A stretch of DNA of 64,000 bases from Bowmanella denitrificans (GTDB lineage Bacteria; Pseudomonadota; Gammaproteobacteria; Enterobacterales; Alteromonadaceae): assembly GCF_002887595.1 (NCBI RefSeq), contig NZ_PEBU01000001.1, positions 682,001 through 746,000 on the forward strand. The letters run 5' to 3'. Under the pieces are notes generated by a model. That model saw only the letters and a list, made by a program, of their open reading frames with translations, did not search any database and had not been told where the DNA came from. This document shows, one piece after another, positions 44,819 to 52,479 of the stretch. The first letter of the stretch is position 1. Every line of letters begins with the position of its first letter. Position numbers and translations under genes: made by a program.

Positions 44819-45250
44819 TTATTTCTTTCGAATCCGGACGGTCGGCTGCGGGGACGCAAAGTCTATAAAAAACTCATATACAGCGGTTTCTTTCGGAGTA
44901 AACTTAAAATTGTTATTACTGCTATTGCAATCCGCTTGAACTGGCTTGTCCAATACAATTAGCTCGTCCGCTGTCTTTGTTAAATAACCACAGTTTGCAC
45001 CATTCGACCAGTTGGCATCGGCAATACGAAAATCGTAAGGCTGACCATCTGCAATGAGCTCTGCTTCACCTTTAAATTGAGTATCTGAAAGACGCTGCAT
45101 CTTGTAGTTTTCATCAGCTTCCCACCAGGTAAATACACCTCGTAGATACAGGTCCTTAACCTGCTCAGGCTCTGGTATGCCAGGGCGAGTGGCGCAAGCA
45201 GCCAGCGAGCCCAAAAGAAAGGTGATGATAAGCGCTCTTGGCAATGACAT
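44819..45250 (-). CDS. small lipoprotein with pullulanase-type carbohydrate-binding-like fold
   Basis: 143 residues from ATG 45250; GAGGA eight bases upstream and a clear signal peptide with lipobox SLAAC (Cys at 19) support this start. The mature part reads like one beta-sandwich module of the pullulanase X25/CBM48-type group: YLRGVFTWWEADENYKMQRL, then YDFRIADANWSNGANCGYL, ending in TVRIRKK. No catalytic region exists, so it may bind a glycan at the outer membrane. It could also be an unrelated beta-sandwich. It stands alone, convergent with gyrB. Confidence 0.6.
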   Translation of the reverse strand: MSLPRALIITFLLGSLAACATRPGIPEPEQVKDLYLRGVFTWWEADENYKMQRLSDTQFKGEAELIADGQPYDFRIADANWSNGANCGYLTKTADELIVLDKPVQADCNSSNNNFKFTPKETAVYEFFIDFASPQPTVRIRKK

Positions 45251-45365
45251 TCCTGTTTTCCTCAATTCGTCACAGCGTCCAATATTACCCATAGTTATAA
45301 CAAAACATAGGGGGCAAAGTGAATGCTTTACAGAAGTAGCGATAATTTATTGCGTGGTATACAAA

Positions 45366-45389
45366 AAGGCCCACACATAAGTGGGCCTT
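45366..45389 (-). terminator. glyS terminator
   Basis: On minus, AAGGCCCAC and GTGGGCCTT form a 9-bp stem around a 6-base loop and are followed by TTTGT, 20 bases after the glyS stop. Confidence 0.85.
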
Positions 45390-45408
45390 GAATTTGAAAT
45401 TTCGATGG

Positions 45409-47475
45409 CTAGTTAATCAGAGATATATCGGCAATTTGCAAAAACAGTTCACGTAGCCCCTGCAGAAGCGACAATCGGTTTGCCCTGATCGCAGGGTCAT
45501 CATCCATAACCATCACATGATCGAAGAAGCTATCCACAGAATCACGCAGGGTCGCCAGACATATCAATGCCTGTTTGTAATTCAATGTGGCCATGGATTC
45601 CTGTACTTCTTCTGTTACTCGCAGCAAATCACTGGCTAGTTCTCTCTCTGCGTCTTCTTTCAGCAGCGCCTTATCCACCTGAGTGCCAATTTGTCCCTCG
45701 ACTTTAGACAAAATGTTGGCGACTCGTTTGTTTGCGGCTGCAAGCGTCTGAGAAGCTTCTAATGTCTTAAAGTGTTGTACGGCCTTAATACGTGCATCGA
45801 AGTCCGCTGGTCGGGAAGGGCGCCGGGCCAGCACCGCCTGAATAACATCTACGTCGACATCTTGTTCCTGATACCAAGCGCGGAATCTGGCCTGTATAAA
45901 CTCGAACACCTGCTCTGCGGTATCTGTATTGGTGAGCTTATCGCCGAACAATTTCACGGCCGCTTCAATCAGTGGTACCAAATCCAAAGGCAGGTTCTTT
46001 TCTACGGTAATACGTAGAACACCTATCGCCGCTCTGCGTAACGCGAAAGGATCTTTATCGCCCTTGGGAGCTTGCCCAATTCCAAATATACCGACCAGTG
46101 AATCTAACTTATCGGCGATGGCAACCGCGCAACTGATGTGTGAATCAGGTAATGCATCACCGGAAAATCGTGGCATATATTGCTCGTTGAGCGCCACTGC
46201 AACCAACTCATCCTCGCCGTCCAATCTGGCATAGTGCATTCCCATCACACCTTGCACTTCAGGGAATTCCATGACCATTTGCGACATCAAATCGGTCTTA
46301 GACAGCAAGCCGGCCCGATGAGCGAGAGACGGCTCAGTATGTAAACTTTCGGCAATCACGCTGGCTAAACTGGCAATCCGTTCTGATTTGTCCTTTAGTG
46401 TGCCAAGCTGCTGTTGAAACAACACATTGCCAAGACTATCCAAGCGGCTGGCCAGGCTTTGCTTCTTATCCGTACTAAAGAAGAATTCTGCGTCGGCCAG
46501 ACGCGGACGAATTACTTTTTCATTACCCTGAATAATCTGACCCGGGTCTTTGCTTTCAATATTGGTGACAAAGGCAAATCTGGGTAACAGCTCACCTTTG
46601 GCTGAAAACAGCGGGAAATACTTCTGGTCACCCTTCATGGTATGAATAAGGGCTTCTTTGGGTACCTGCAAAAAGCGTTCGTCAAAAGAGGCCGTTAATA
46701 CAACGGGCCACTCTACCAAGGCAGTGACTTCTTCCAGCAAGCCTTCCTCTGGGATAATCTGCGCACCTTCCTGCTCCGCCGCCTTAATTAATCCCTGGCG
46801 AATGATTTCTTTGCGCTCAGCCGCATCGGCCAACACATGGGCTTGACGCAGTGCGGTAAGATATTCATTTGCATGCGCCAGTACAACGGGCTGAGGATGA
46901 TGGAATCTATGGCCAGACAGCCGGTCTGAAGAGCTCACTCCCAGCACCTCGCCGCTAATCAGGTCAGAGCCATACATCATACATACTGTATGTACAGGGC
47001 GAATAAACTCAGTGCTTTTATTACCCCACCGCATAGGCTTGGGTATGGGCAGAGCCTTAAGCGCCTGACCGACCATGCCTGGTAGCAGGGCAGGCAAGCC
47101 TTCGCCTTTAACTTTCGCCATGTGCAACAGCCATTCACCTTTATCGGTGGAGAGGCGCTGCGCTTCGCTGATATCTATGCCAAGGCCCTGGGCCCAACCC
47201 AAGGCTGCCCGGGTAGGTTGACCCTCGGCGTCAAATGCCGCGCTCACCGCCGGGCCGCGCTTTTCAATCACCTTATCTTCCTGTTCACTGGCTAGACCGC
47301 GAACAAACAAGGCCAGGCGCCTGGGGGAGGCATACCAGTTGATTTCCTGATACTTTAACTCAGCTTGCTGAAGTAGCTTGCCCATTTCCAGGGCAAAGGC
47401 TTCCGCTAATTTGGTAAGGGATTTTGGCGGCAGCTCTTCGGTCCCGATCTCAACTAAAAGGTTGTCCTGTCGCAT
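45409..47475 (-). CDS. glyS: glycyl-tRNA synthetase beta subunit
   Basis: 688 residues from ATG 47475 ([20 protein letters not shown]), the family start, with GGAG upstream; the ATG sits on the glyQ stop (TAATG). Conserved: [31 protein letters not shown], the HD-like region [20 protein letters not shown], and C-terminal anticodon-binding helices. With GlyQ it charges tRNA-Gly in the alpha2beta2 form. Confidence 0.97.
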   Translation of the reverse strand: MRQDNLLVEIGTEELPPKSLTKLAEAFALEMGKLLQQAELKYQEINWYASPRRLALFVRGLASEQEDKVIEKRGPAVSAAFDAEGQPTRAALGWAQGLGIDISEAQRLSTDKGEWLLHMAKVKGEGLPALLPGMVGQALKALPIPKPMRWGNKSTEFIRPVHTVCMMYGSDLISGEVLGVSSSDRLSGHRFHHPQPVVLAHANEYLTALRQAHVLADAAERKEIIRQGLIKAAEQEGAQIIPEEGLLEEVTALVEWPVVLTASFDERFLQVPKEALIHTMKGDQKYFPLFSAKGELLPRFAFVTNIESKDPGQIIQGNEKVIRPRLADAEFFFSTDKKQSLASRLDSLGNVLFQQQLGTLKDKSERIASLASVIAESLHTEPSLAHRAGLLSKTDLMSQMVMEFPEVQGVMGMHYARLDGEDELVAVALNEQYMPRFSGDALPDSHISCAVAIADKLDSLVGIFGIGQAPKGDKDPFALRRAAIGVLRITVEKNLPLDLVPLIEAAVKLFGDKLTNTDTAEQVFEFIQARFRAWYQEQDVDVDVIQAVLARRPSRPADFDARIKAVQHFKTLEASQTLAAANKRVANILSKVEGQIGTQVDKALLKEDAERELASDLLRVTEEVQESMATLNYKQALICLATLRDSVDSFFDHVMVMDDDPAIRANRLSLLQGLRELFLQIADISLIN

Positions 47476-48383
47476 TAATTGATCTCCTGCTTGCACATGG
47501 GGAAACCCAGGGACTGACGGGAATCGTAGTAGCTCTGTGCGCAAGCTTTAGCTAAAGCCCTGACCCGTAAAATGTAACGTTGACGTTCAGTGACCGAAAT
47601 AGCGTGTCTGGCATCAAGTAAATTGAACGCATGGGAGGCTTTCATAACCTGTTCATAAGCAGGCAGTGCCAGGCCTTTTTCAATTAAAAGCTGGCTGTCT
47701 TTCTCACACTGATCAAAGTTTCTAAACAGTGCATCAACATCGGCATACTCAAAATTATAAGTAGACTGTTCTACTTCGTTTTGATGAAACACATCGCCAT
47801 AGGTTACTTTGCCCATCGGCCCGTCGGTCCAAACCAGGTCATAGATGCTATCTACCCCTTGAATGTACATGGCAAGCCGCTCAAGGCCATAGGTAATTTC
47901 CCCTGTAACCGGGGCACATTCCAGTCCACCGACCTGCTGGAAGTAAGTAAACTGTGTTACTTCCATACCATTCAGCCAGACTTCCCAGCCCAATCCCCAG
48001 GCGCCCAGGGTAGGCGATTCCCAGTTATCTTCAACAAATCGGATATCGTGCACCAGAGGATCAAACCCCAGCTCCTTCAGAGAACTGAGATAGAGCTCCT
48101 GGATATTATCGGGTGACGGCTTGAGCATCACCTGGAATTGATAGTAATGCTGCAATCGGTTGGGGTTATCCCCATATCGTCCGTCGGTAGGGCGGCGGCA
48201 TGGCTGTACGTAAGCGCTACTAATGGGCTCAGGGCCGATGGCGCGTAAGAATGTCATGGGATGGAAAGTTCCCGCTCCCACTTCCATATCCAGTGGTTGG
48301 ATAATGACACAGCCCTGGCGTGCCCAGTAATCCTGCAGGGCTAAAATCAGGCCCTGAAATGTTTTGACATCAAACTTTTGCAT
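47475..48383 (-). CDS. glyQ: glycyl-tRNA synthetase alpha subunit
   Basis: 302 residues from ATG 48383 ([20 protein letters not shown]), matching the E. coli start. [18 protein letters not shown] and the class II motif [20 protein letters not shown] are present, as is [20 protein letters not shown]. Catalytic subunit of the tetrameric enzyme. Translationally coupled to glyS. Confidence 0.97.
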   Translation of the reverse strand: MQKFDVKTFQGLILALQDYWARQGCVIIQPLDMEVGAGTFHPMTFLRAIGPEPISSAYVQPCRRPTDGRYGDNPNRLQHYYQFQVMLKPSPDNIQELYLSSLKELGFDPLVHDIRFVEDNWESPTLGAWGLGWEVWLNGMEVTQFTYFQQVGGLECAPVTGEITYGLERLAMYIQGVDSIYDLVWTDGPMGKVTYGDVFHQNEVEQSTYNFEYADVDALFRNFDQCEKDSQLLIEKGLALPAYEQVMKASHAFNLLDARHAISVTERQRYILRVRALAKACAQSYYDSRQSLGFPMCKQEIN

Positions 48384-48563
48384 AGTATCCGCTGTCTTAC
48401 TGGTTTGAAAAATGCTGCCAAGTATACCTTTTGAGCGGCATGGAAAGTAGGGCAATTTACGCCTTCAACATGATGTGTTTAAGCGGCACTACGCCGTGTG
48501 GATTTAACTGAGTGACAGTCAATGCCTGTTAGATGGGGTTTATTTGATAAAACGGGGCAGGGA

Positions 48564-49007
48564 CTAATAAGACTTCAGATGCTGGATCTCTCTAAGGATT
48601 CGGCTTTCTAGTTCAGCCTCATACTCTTCACGCTCCATTTGCATACGCATTCGGTCTTGTTTGGGTAACGCTTTGTAGGCGTCGTGAGTAGGCATGTGCT
48701 TTATCTTGGCATACAGCTCATGTAGTGCTGGAAAATGGCTGGCATGATCCTGATTTTTATCCAGGTTCTCCAACAATACGCAAAGCCGGATACTGCCTTC
48801 AGACAAACTACACTGCTGTTGATCCAGTGCCATGGCAATGGTTTGAATACTCTGGCGTAGATGCTGTTCGCGTCGTTTCTGGACATCGCGCTGCTGGCGG
48901 GTTTGCTGCTTAAGCTGGTAGAGCAACTTACCGGCATAAAATGCCAAAGCGGCAACAATCACTAGCGCGGCAATTATCAGGCTTATATGTGTTGTTGTTA
49001 GTGTCAT
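48564..49007 (-). CDS. DUF2489 membrane-anchored protein
   Basis: 147 residues. One N-terminal span (LIIAALVIVAALAFYAGKLL), a coiled coil (QQTRQQRDVQKRREQHLRQS), then a conserved soluble region (LSEGSIRLCVLLENL, FPALHELYAKIKHMPTHDAY). This matches the DUF2489 family found beside yihI in Alteromonadales and Vibrio. Function unknown. The ATG overlaps the yihI stop (ATGA). Confidence 0.75.
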   Translation of the reverse strand: MTLTTTHISLIIAALVIVAALAFYAGKLLYQLKQQTRQQRDVQKRREQHLRQSIQTIAMALDQQQCSLSEGSIRLCVLLENLDKNQDHASHFPALHELYAKIKHMPTHDAYKALPKQDRMRMQMEREEYEAELESRILREIQHLKSY

Positions 49008-49465
49008 TTCCTAAATGGATCCAGGCTACTATTTTCGAATTTATCTAGCAGGTCCTGCTCATCAATATCCTGATCATCCTCTGCTGCTATGCCCATTAAC
49101 GCGCAAAGCTCCTGATGCCGGGACAGCTTGCCATCAACATAACGTTGTTCTTCAGCTGTAAGCGCCTGTCCTGCATCGATTTTATCCATTAAACCGTCCA
49201 GACGCTGGTCGGCTTCAATGGCTTTCAGTTCTGCTGCGGGTGAAAAAAAGCGAGCCTTATCTGTGGTCTTAGCTTTATCAGCAATCAAAACAACAGGTTT
49301 TTTACTGCCAATACGGGGGTCCCGATGGGCTTTGGCCACCTTTTCCTCGCGCTTTGGAACCGTGTTGTTGCGATTGCCTGCGGGTTTGCCGGTCCGACGC
49401 TTAGGTTTTTTATCCTCAACAACGTTGGATTTAGGTGATTTTTTTGGACGAAGTGGTTTAGGCAT
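49004..49465 (-). CDS. yihI: Der GTPase-activating protein YihI
   Basis: 153 residues. Highly basic N-terminus (KPLRPKKSPKSNVVEDKKPKRR) and a C-terminal acidic helical part (EADQRLDGLMDKIDAGQALT, HQELCALMGI). YihI stimulates the GTPase Der (EngA) in 50S assembly. It lies near engB, another ribosome-assembly GTPase, as in E. coli. Confidence 0.9.
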   Translation of the reverse strand: MPKPLRPKKSPKSNVVEDKKPKRRTGKPAGNRNNTVPKREEKVAKAHRDPRIGSKKPVVLIADKAKTTDKARFFSPAAELKAIEADQRLDGLMDKIDAGQALTAEEQRYVDGKLSRHQELCALMGIAAEDDQDIDEQDLLDKFENSSLDPFRK

Positions 49466-49495
49466 GAAGGCTTACTCAGGTTGAATCAGGGTATT

Positions 49496-50140
49496 TTACA
49501 CTTTGTCGCTATGCAAAAACACCACGTCTGCAGCGACTATCTGTAATCGTAAGGAATAATAGTCTGCCAGCCACTGGAATGTCTCTTCACTGAAAAAACA
49601 CACATGGGTTTGGTCATTTTTATAATGCCAGTTCGCAAAGCGCTCCTTACTCAATACCCGTTTTGTCATTATGGCCAGTAGTCCACCTGGTCGCAGCAGG
49701 GTCATCCAATCGCCTATTACCTTCCCAGGTTGGTAAAAATGTTCGATGGCTTCAGTGCAACTAATAAAGTCATAGCGGCTTTGTGGCTGCGTTGGGAAGT
49801 AAAATGGGTCGTAGCCTTTGGTTGGATAACCATTTTGCGTTAGCAATTCTGCCAATACCGGGGAAGGGCCACAGCCATAATCCAATCCCTTGGCACCGGC
49901 GTGGAGTACGTCCATCAAAGGCTGGGCCAATCTGGATAAAAAACGCAGATAACCTGGATCATCAGGAAGGTTTTCATGCAGATCATAAATGGCTTTTTCG
50001 GCTTCAGGTGTGAGCCTATGCGCTGGGTCTACATAAACCAACCGGCAATGTAGACATTGCCAGTAATCTCTGCGGTTGTCCTGATGATAGAAGTCAGAAT
50101 CCTGACTGGCACAGAGTGGACAAGTCATTTTTCTATGCAT
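49496..50140 (-). CDS. class I SAM-dependent methyltransferase with zinc-ribbon-like N-terminus
   Basis: 214 residues. N-terminal CPLCASQ ... CLHCRLVY contains two CxxC knuckles; the SAM motif GLDYGCGPSPVLAELL follows, then CTEAIEHFYQPGKVI and LLRPGGLLAIMTKRV. This is the methyltransferase-type fold with a zinc-ribbon that occurs in SpnB-like and ribosome-associated enzymes; the substrate is not evident. It starts 30 bases before yihI and after a strong hairpin. Confidence 0.82.
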   Translation of the reverse strand: MHRKMTCPLCASQDSDFYHQDNRRDYWQCLHCRLVYVDPAHRLTPEAEKAIYDLHENLPDDPGYLRFLSRLAQPLMDVLHAGAKGLDYGCGPSPVLAELLTQNGYPTKGYDPFYFPTQPQSRYDFISCTEAIEHFYQPGKVIGDWMTLLRPGGLLAIMTKRVLSKERFANWHYKNDQTHVCFFSEETFQWLADYYSLRLQIVAADVVFLHSDKV

Positions 50141-50146
50141 AAAAGA

Positions 50147-50173
50147 AAAGGCGATAGTTTAACTATCGCCTTT
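50147..50173. terminator. strong hairpin terminator upstream of methyltransferase gene
   Basis: AAAGGCGATAG and CTATCGCCTTT pair perfectly around TTTAA. On minus a T-rich tail (TTTTCTTTTATG) follows; on plus the tail is weaker. It ends the small frameshifted gene on minus. Confidence 0.8.
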
Positions 50174-50208
50174 CGTATAACCAAGTGCCAGATGACACTT
50201 CTCCCGTT

Positions 50209-50382
50209 TTATCGTTCATCCTGAACGGTGCTGACTGCCTTATCAACGTGCTTCACTTTTTCTTTTTGTTCACGAAGCTTCTTGTTATTGGTCTTCCAGA
50301 CGCTTTATTAAATCTTCCCTGGATTCCAAGAGCGAGCTAAACGCAACGAACTACTATGTATTTCCCTTCCTGGGCGCTTCAT
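50209..50382 (-). pseudogene. frameshifted small coiled-coil gene
   Basis: From ATG 50382 on minus the reading is MKRPGREIHSSSLRLARS, then the frame breaks. A one-base addition near 50329 lets it continue as LESREDLIKRLEDQ, and a second shift of two bases near 50290 leads to NNKKLREQKEKVKHVDKAVS and then TVQDER before TAA at 50209-50211. The three pieces join into one charged helical protein of about 58 residues. A promoter-like TTGTAA-16-TATTCT (50404-50431) and a hairpin terminator flank it. No family is known to me. A sequencing error is the alternative to real decay. Confidence 0.5.
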
Positions 50383-50403
50383 AGTCCTTGTTGTTGATGC
50401 GAA

Positions 50404-50431
50404 AGAATACAGGATAAAAATTATTTTACAA
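50404..50431 (-). promoter_or_regulatory. candidate promoter of the frameshifted small gene
   Basis: On minus, TTGTAA (50426-50431), 16-base spacer, TATTCT (50404-50409). It would start RNA about 15 bases before ATG 50382. Confidence 0.35.
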
Positions 50432-50516
50432 CTTTTTTACAAGGTGTCGCTTGCATTAAAATTGTGCAACATTGGTGTTTTCGTAAAGATGTCTAGACAG
50501 GTTGTCTTTGGTTTAC

Positions 50517-50545
50517 AAAAAAGCCGACCAATAGGTCGGCTTTTT
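50517..50545 (-). terminator. terminator of cytochrome c4 gene
   Basis: On minus, AAGCCGACC and GGTCGGCTT pair around TATT with a TTTTTTG tail, 16 bases past the stop. Confidence 0.85.
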
Positions 50546-50560
50546 CTCAGTACTTTAAAC

Positions 50561-51178
50561 TCAGTACAGACCACCCACGTATTTGGACAGCAGCTCAATA
50601 TCCGCATCTGTCAGGCGCATGGCGATATCGTGCATCATTCCGTTGGGGTCGTTATTGCGCTTACCAGCACGAAAATCTTCCAATTGTTTTTTCACATAAG
50701 TCGCATGCTGGCCACTTATGTCTGGGAATTTGGCTAAACCCATGCCGTCACCCCTTGGACCGTGACAGGCCGCACAGGCGGTAATTCCGCGTTCCAGATC
50801 ACCACCCAGAAACAGCTTGGAACCTGCTTCGATAACATCTTCGGGTGTACTACCTGCATTGGCTTTTTGCTCTGAAAAGTAGGCGGCCAAATCTTCGATG
50901 TCCTGATCAGACAATGGTGCTGCCATGCCTGACATTACTGGATCGTAGCGCCCTTGCTCACCATTACTTTGCGCACCTAAACGCAGATCCTGTAGCTGTT
51001 TGACGATATAACTGGCGTGTTGGCCAGCAATACTGGGGTACATGTCCATTGCACTGTTACCATCAGCACCATGGCAGGCTGCACAGGTCATTGACTTGGC
51101 TTTTCCCGCTTCAGCGTCACCGGCGGCGATTACCGGCAGGCTTAAAGTGAGGCAAAGCATCAGGAAGATCTTTTTCAT
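50561..51178 (-). CDS. di-haem cytochrome c4
   Basis: 205 residues with a signal peptide (MKKIFLMLCLTLSLPVIAAG) and two haem motifs CAACH (about residues 32-36 and 136-140), each in a class I domain with distal Met regions (PVMSGMAAPLSDQDI, NGMMHDIAMRLTDADI). Cytochrome c4 passes electrons from the bc1 complex to cbb3-type oxidases in the periplasm. It is divergent from engB, as is common in gammaproteobacteria. Confidence 0.95.
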   Translation of the reverse strand: MKKIFLMLCLTLSLPVIAAGDAEAGKAKSMTCAACHGADGNSAMDMYPSIAGQHASYIVKQLQDLRLGAQSNGEQGRYDPVMSGMAAPLSDQDIEDLAAYFSEQKANAGSTPEDVIEAGSKLFLGGDLERGITACAACHGPRGDGMGLAKFPDISGQHATYVKKQLEDFRAGKRNNDPNGMMHDIAMRLTDADIELLSKYVGGLY

Positions 51179-51315
51179 AATAATTCTCGTTGAGCTTTAT
51201 GTGGGCTGGCTACTGGTCTTGCCGTATTTTACACATTTAATCCCGCAGGAAAATATTTTCCCGTTGATTTGTAGGGTTTTAACTGGCTTATCAAGCTCTG
51301 AATCGATGACAATGT

Positions 51316-51321
51316 TATACT
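51316..51321 (+). promoter_or_regulatory. extended -10 promoter of engB
   Basis: TGT followed by TATACT lies at 51313-51321, an extended -10 element about 77 bases before the engB start. A -35 is not obvious. Confidence 0.35.
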
Positions 51322-51397
51322 TTGCGCCTGAATATGGCAGTTTGCCATCGTTATCCATATTAAGTCATAAAGGCCATGCGGCCTGTCGGGAGACAAT

Positions 51398-52021
51398 GTG
51401 AGTCATTACAGCCACGCCAAATTTTTGTTAAGCGCCCCGGATATCCGGCATCTTGGCGATGACCAGGGCATTGAAGTCGCATTTGCGGGGCGTTCAAATG
51501 CAGGTAAATCCAGTGCCTTGAACCGCATTACCAGGCAAAAGGGGCTGGCGCGCACCAGTAAAACGCCCGGCCGCACGCAACTGATTAACGTATTTTCTCT
51601 GGACACGGAACGACGCCTGATCGATCTACCCGGATACGGTTTTGCTCAGGTGCCGGTGGAGATGAAAATAAAGTGGCAAAAGGCCTTAGGGGAATACCTC
51701 CAACAACGTAAAAGTCTGAAAGGACTGGTGGTCCTGATGGATATTCGTCATCCATTTAAAGATTTGGATCAGGAACTTATCCATTGGGCTGTGCAAAGTA
51801 AGTTACCCGTGCTGGCGTTGTTAACTAAAGCCGACAAGCTCAAGTCGGGGCAGCGTAAGGCCCAGTTATTAATGGCACGGGAAGCCAGTCTGGCCTTCTG
51901 TGGCGATGTTCAGGTGCATGCATTCTCTTCATTGAATGGATTTGGCTTGCCGGAAGTGGAGTCGATTTTGAATCAATGGTTTGGCCTTCCGGATAAACAA
52001 ACAGTACCGACACCAGCCTGA
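51398..52021 (+). CDS. engB: ribosome biogenesis GTP-binding protein EngB (YsxC/YihA)
   Basis: 207 residues from GTG 51398, with GGGAG six bases upstream. G1 [15 protein letters not shown]2 region [17 protein letters not shown]3 [10 protein letters not shown]4 LTKADKL and the EngB-typical [16 protein letters not shown] are present. Essential GTPase of 50S assembly. Convergent with the Spot 42 and polA region, as in E. coli. Confidence 0.96.
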   Translation: MSHYSHAKFLLSAPDIRHLGDDQGIEVAFAGRSNAGKSSALNRITRQKGLARTSKTPGRTQLINVFSLDTERRLIDLPGYGFAQVPVEMKIKWQKALGEYLQQRKSLKGLVVLMDIRHPFKDLDQELIHWAVQSKLPVLALLTKADKLKSGQRKAQLLMAREASLAFCGDVQVHAFSSLNGFGLPEVESILNQWFGLPDKQTVPTPA

Positions 52022-52061
52022 TTCAACTCTCGCCAGCCTCCGCAACTACCTGATTACCCAT

Positions 52062-52090
52062 AAAAAAAGCCCCATCCAATGGATGGGGCC
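52062..52090 (-). terminator. second terminator downstream of Spot 42
   Basis: On minus, GGCCCCATCC and GGATGGGGC pair around ATT and are followed by seven T. It lies about 235 bases beyond the Spot 42 terminator, so a second transcript or read-through from spf probably ends here. It cannot serve engB, which is on plus. Confidence 0.75.
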
Positions 52091-52324
52091 AGACACAAAC
52101 TCAGGGACACACACATAAACCGTAAATTCAGACGCTGATGTTGCTGAAAAGTTCAGAAGAAAATCGATTTTTTATAAAAAAGTCTGGGTGTGCTTTTCTT
52201 AACGCTTTGTTGAAGGGGGCATCAAGGCTCCTGTTTCTCCATGAACCCAATACATACGACCGCCAGGGAGGGCGGAAGTGACGAAAACGCAGGGGCTGTT
52301 TTTCGTGCCGTTCATTCTGAACAT
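52091..52324 (-). other. region between two minus-strand terminators, possible small transcript or ORF
   Basis: This stretch lies after the Spot 42 terminator and before a second one. A 38-codon frame runs from ATG 52314 to TAA 52198 (begins MNGTKNSPCVFVTSALPGGR, has GRMYWVHGETGAL). No ribosome site precedes it, and I do not recognise the product. A second small RNA is the other possibility. Confidence 0.3.
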
Positions 52325-52397
52325 AAAAAAAGCCCCGGCAATGCCGGGGCCTAAAGCAAAGGTCTGAAAGATAGAACATCTTACCTCTGTACCCTAC
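52325..52397 (-). ncRNA. spf: Spot 42 small RNA (shortened form)
   Basis: On minus the RNA begins GTAGGGTACAGAGGTAAGAT at 52397 and continues GTTCTATCTTTCAGACCTTT, identical over its first 40 bases to E. coli Spot 42 as remembered. After GCTTTA it goes directly into a GGCCCCGGCATTGCCGGGGC terminator with seven T, giving 73 bases instead of about 109. The central segment used in some mRNA contacts is missing. Hfq-dependent regulator of carbon use in enteric bacteria. Position between polA and engB is conserved. Confidence 0.92.
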
Positions 52398-52404
52398 AGC
52401 TTGA

Positions 52405-52432
52405 ATAATAGCCATGTTCCGGATAAAAGCAA
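52405..52432 (-). promoter_or_regulatory. spf promoter
   Basis: On minus, -35 TTGCTT (52427-52432), 16-base spacer, -10 TATTAT (52405-52410), seven bases before the Spot 42 5' end at 52397. Confidence 0.75.
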
Positions 52433-52440
52433 GAGGTTTT

Positions 52441-52455
52441 TGTAATTAAATTACA
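52441..52455. promoter_or_regulatory. HexR-like operator upstream of spf
   Basis: TGTAATTAAATTACA is a palindrome except for its central base and matches the gammaproteobacterial HexR motif TGTAATwwwATTACA. It is -44 to -58 from the Spot 42 start and 8 bases upstream of the -35. A CRP site would need a 16-base TGTGA-N6-TCACA layout and is not seen. Confidence 0.6.
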
Positions 52456-52479
52456 TTGCGTTGATTTCGACCGTTTAGG

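Noticed and set aside
52128-52415. A 95-codon minus-strand frame running across the Spot 42 gene
   Set aside because: It covers the highly conserved RNA gene and its terminator and has no ribosome site; the RNA explains the sequence better.
52441-52455. CRP site upstream of spf
   Set aside because: The palindrome is 15 bases with TGTAA arms, one base short of the CRP spacing and lacking the GA/TC core; HexR fits better.
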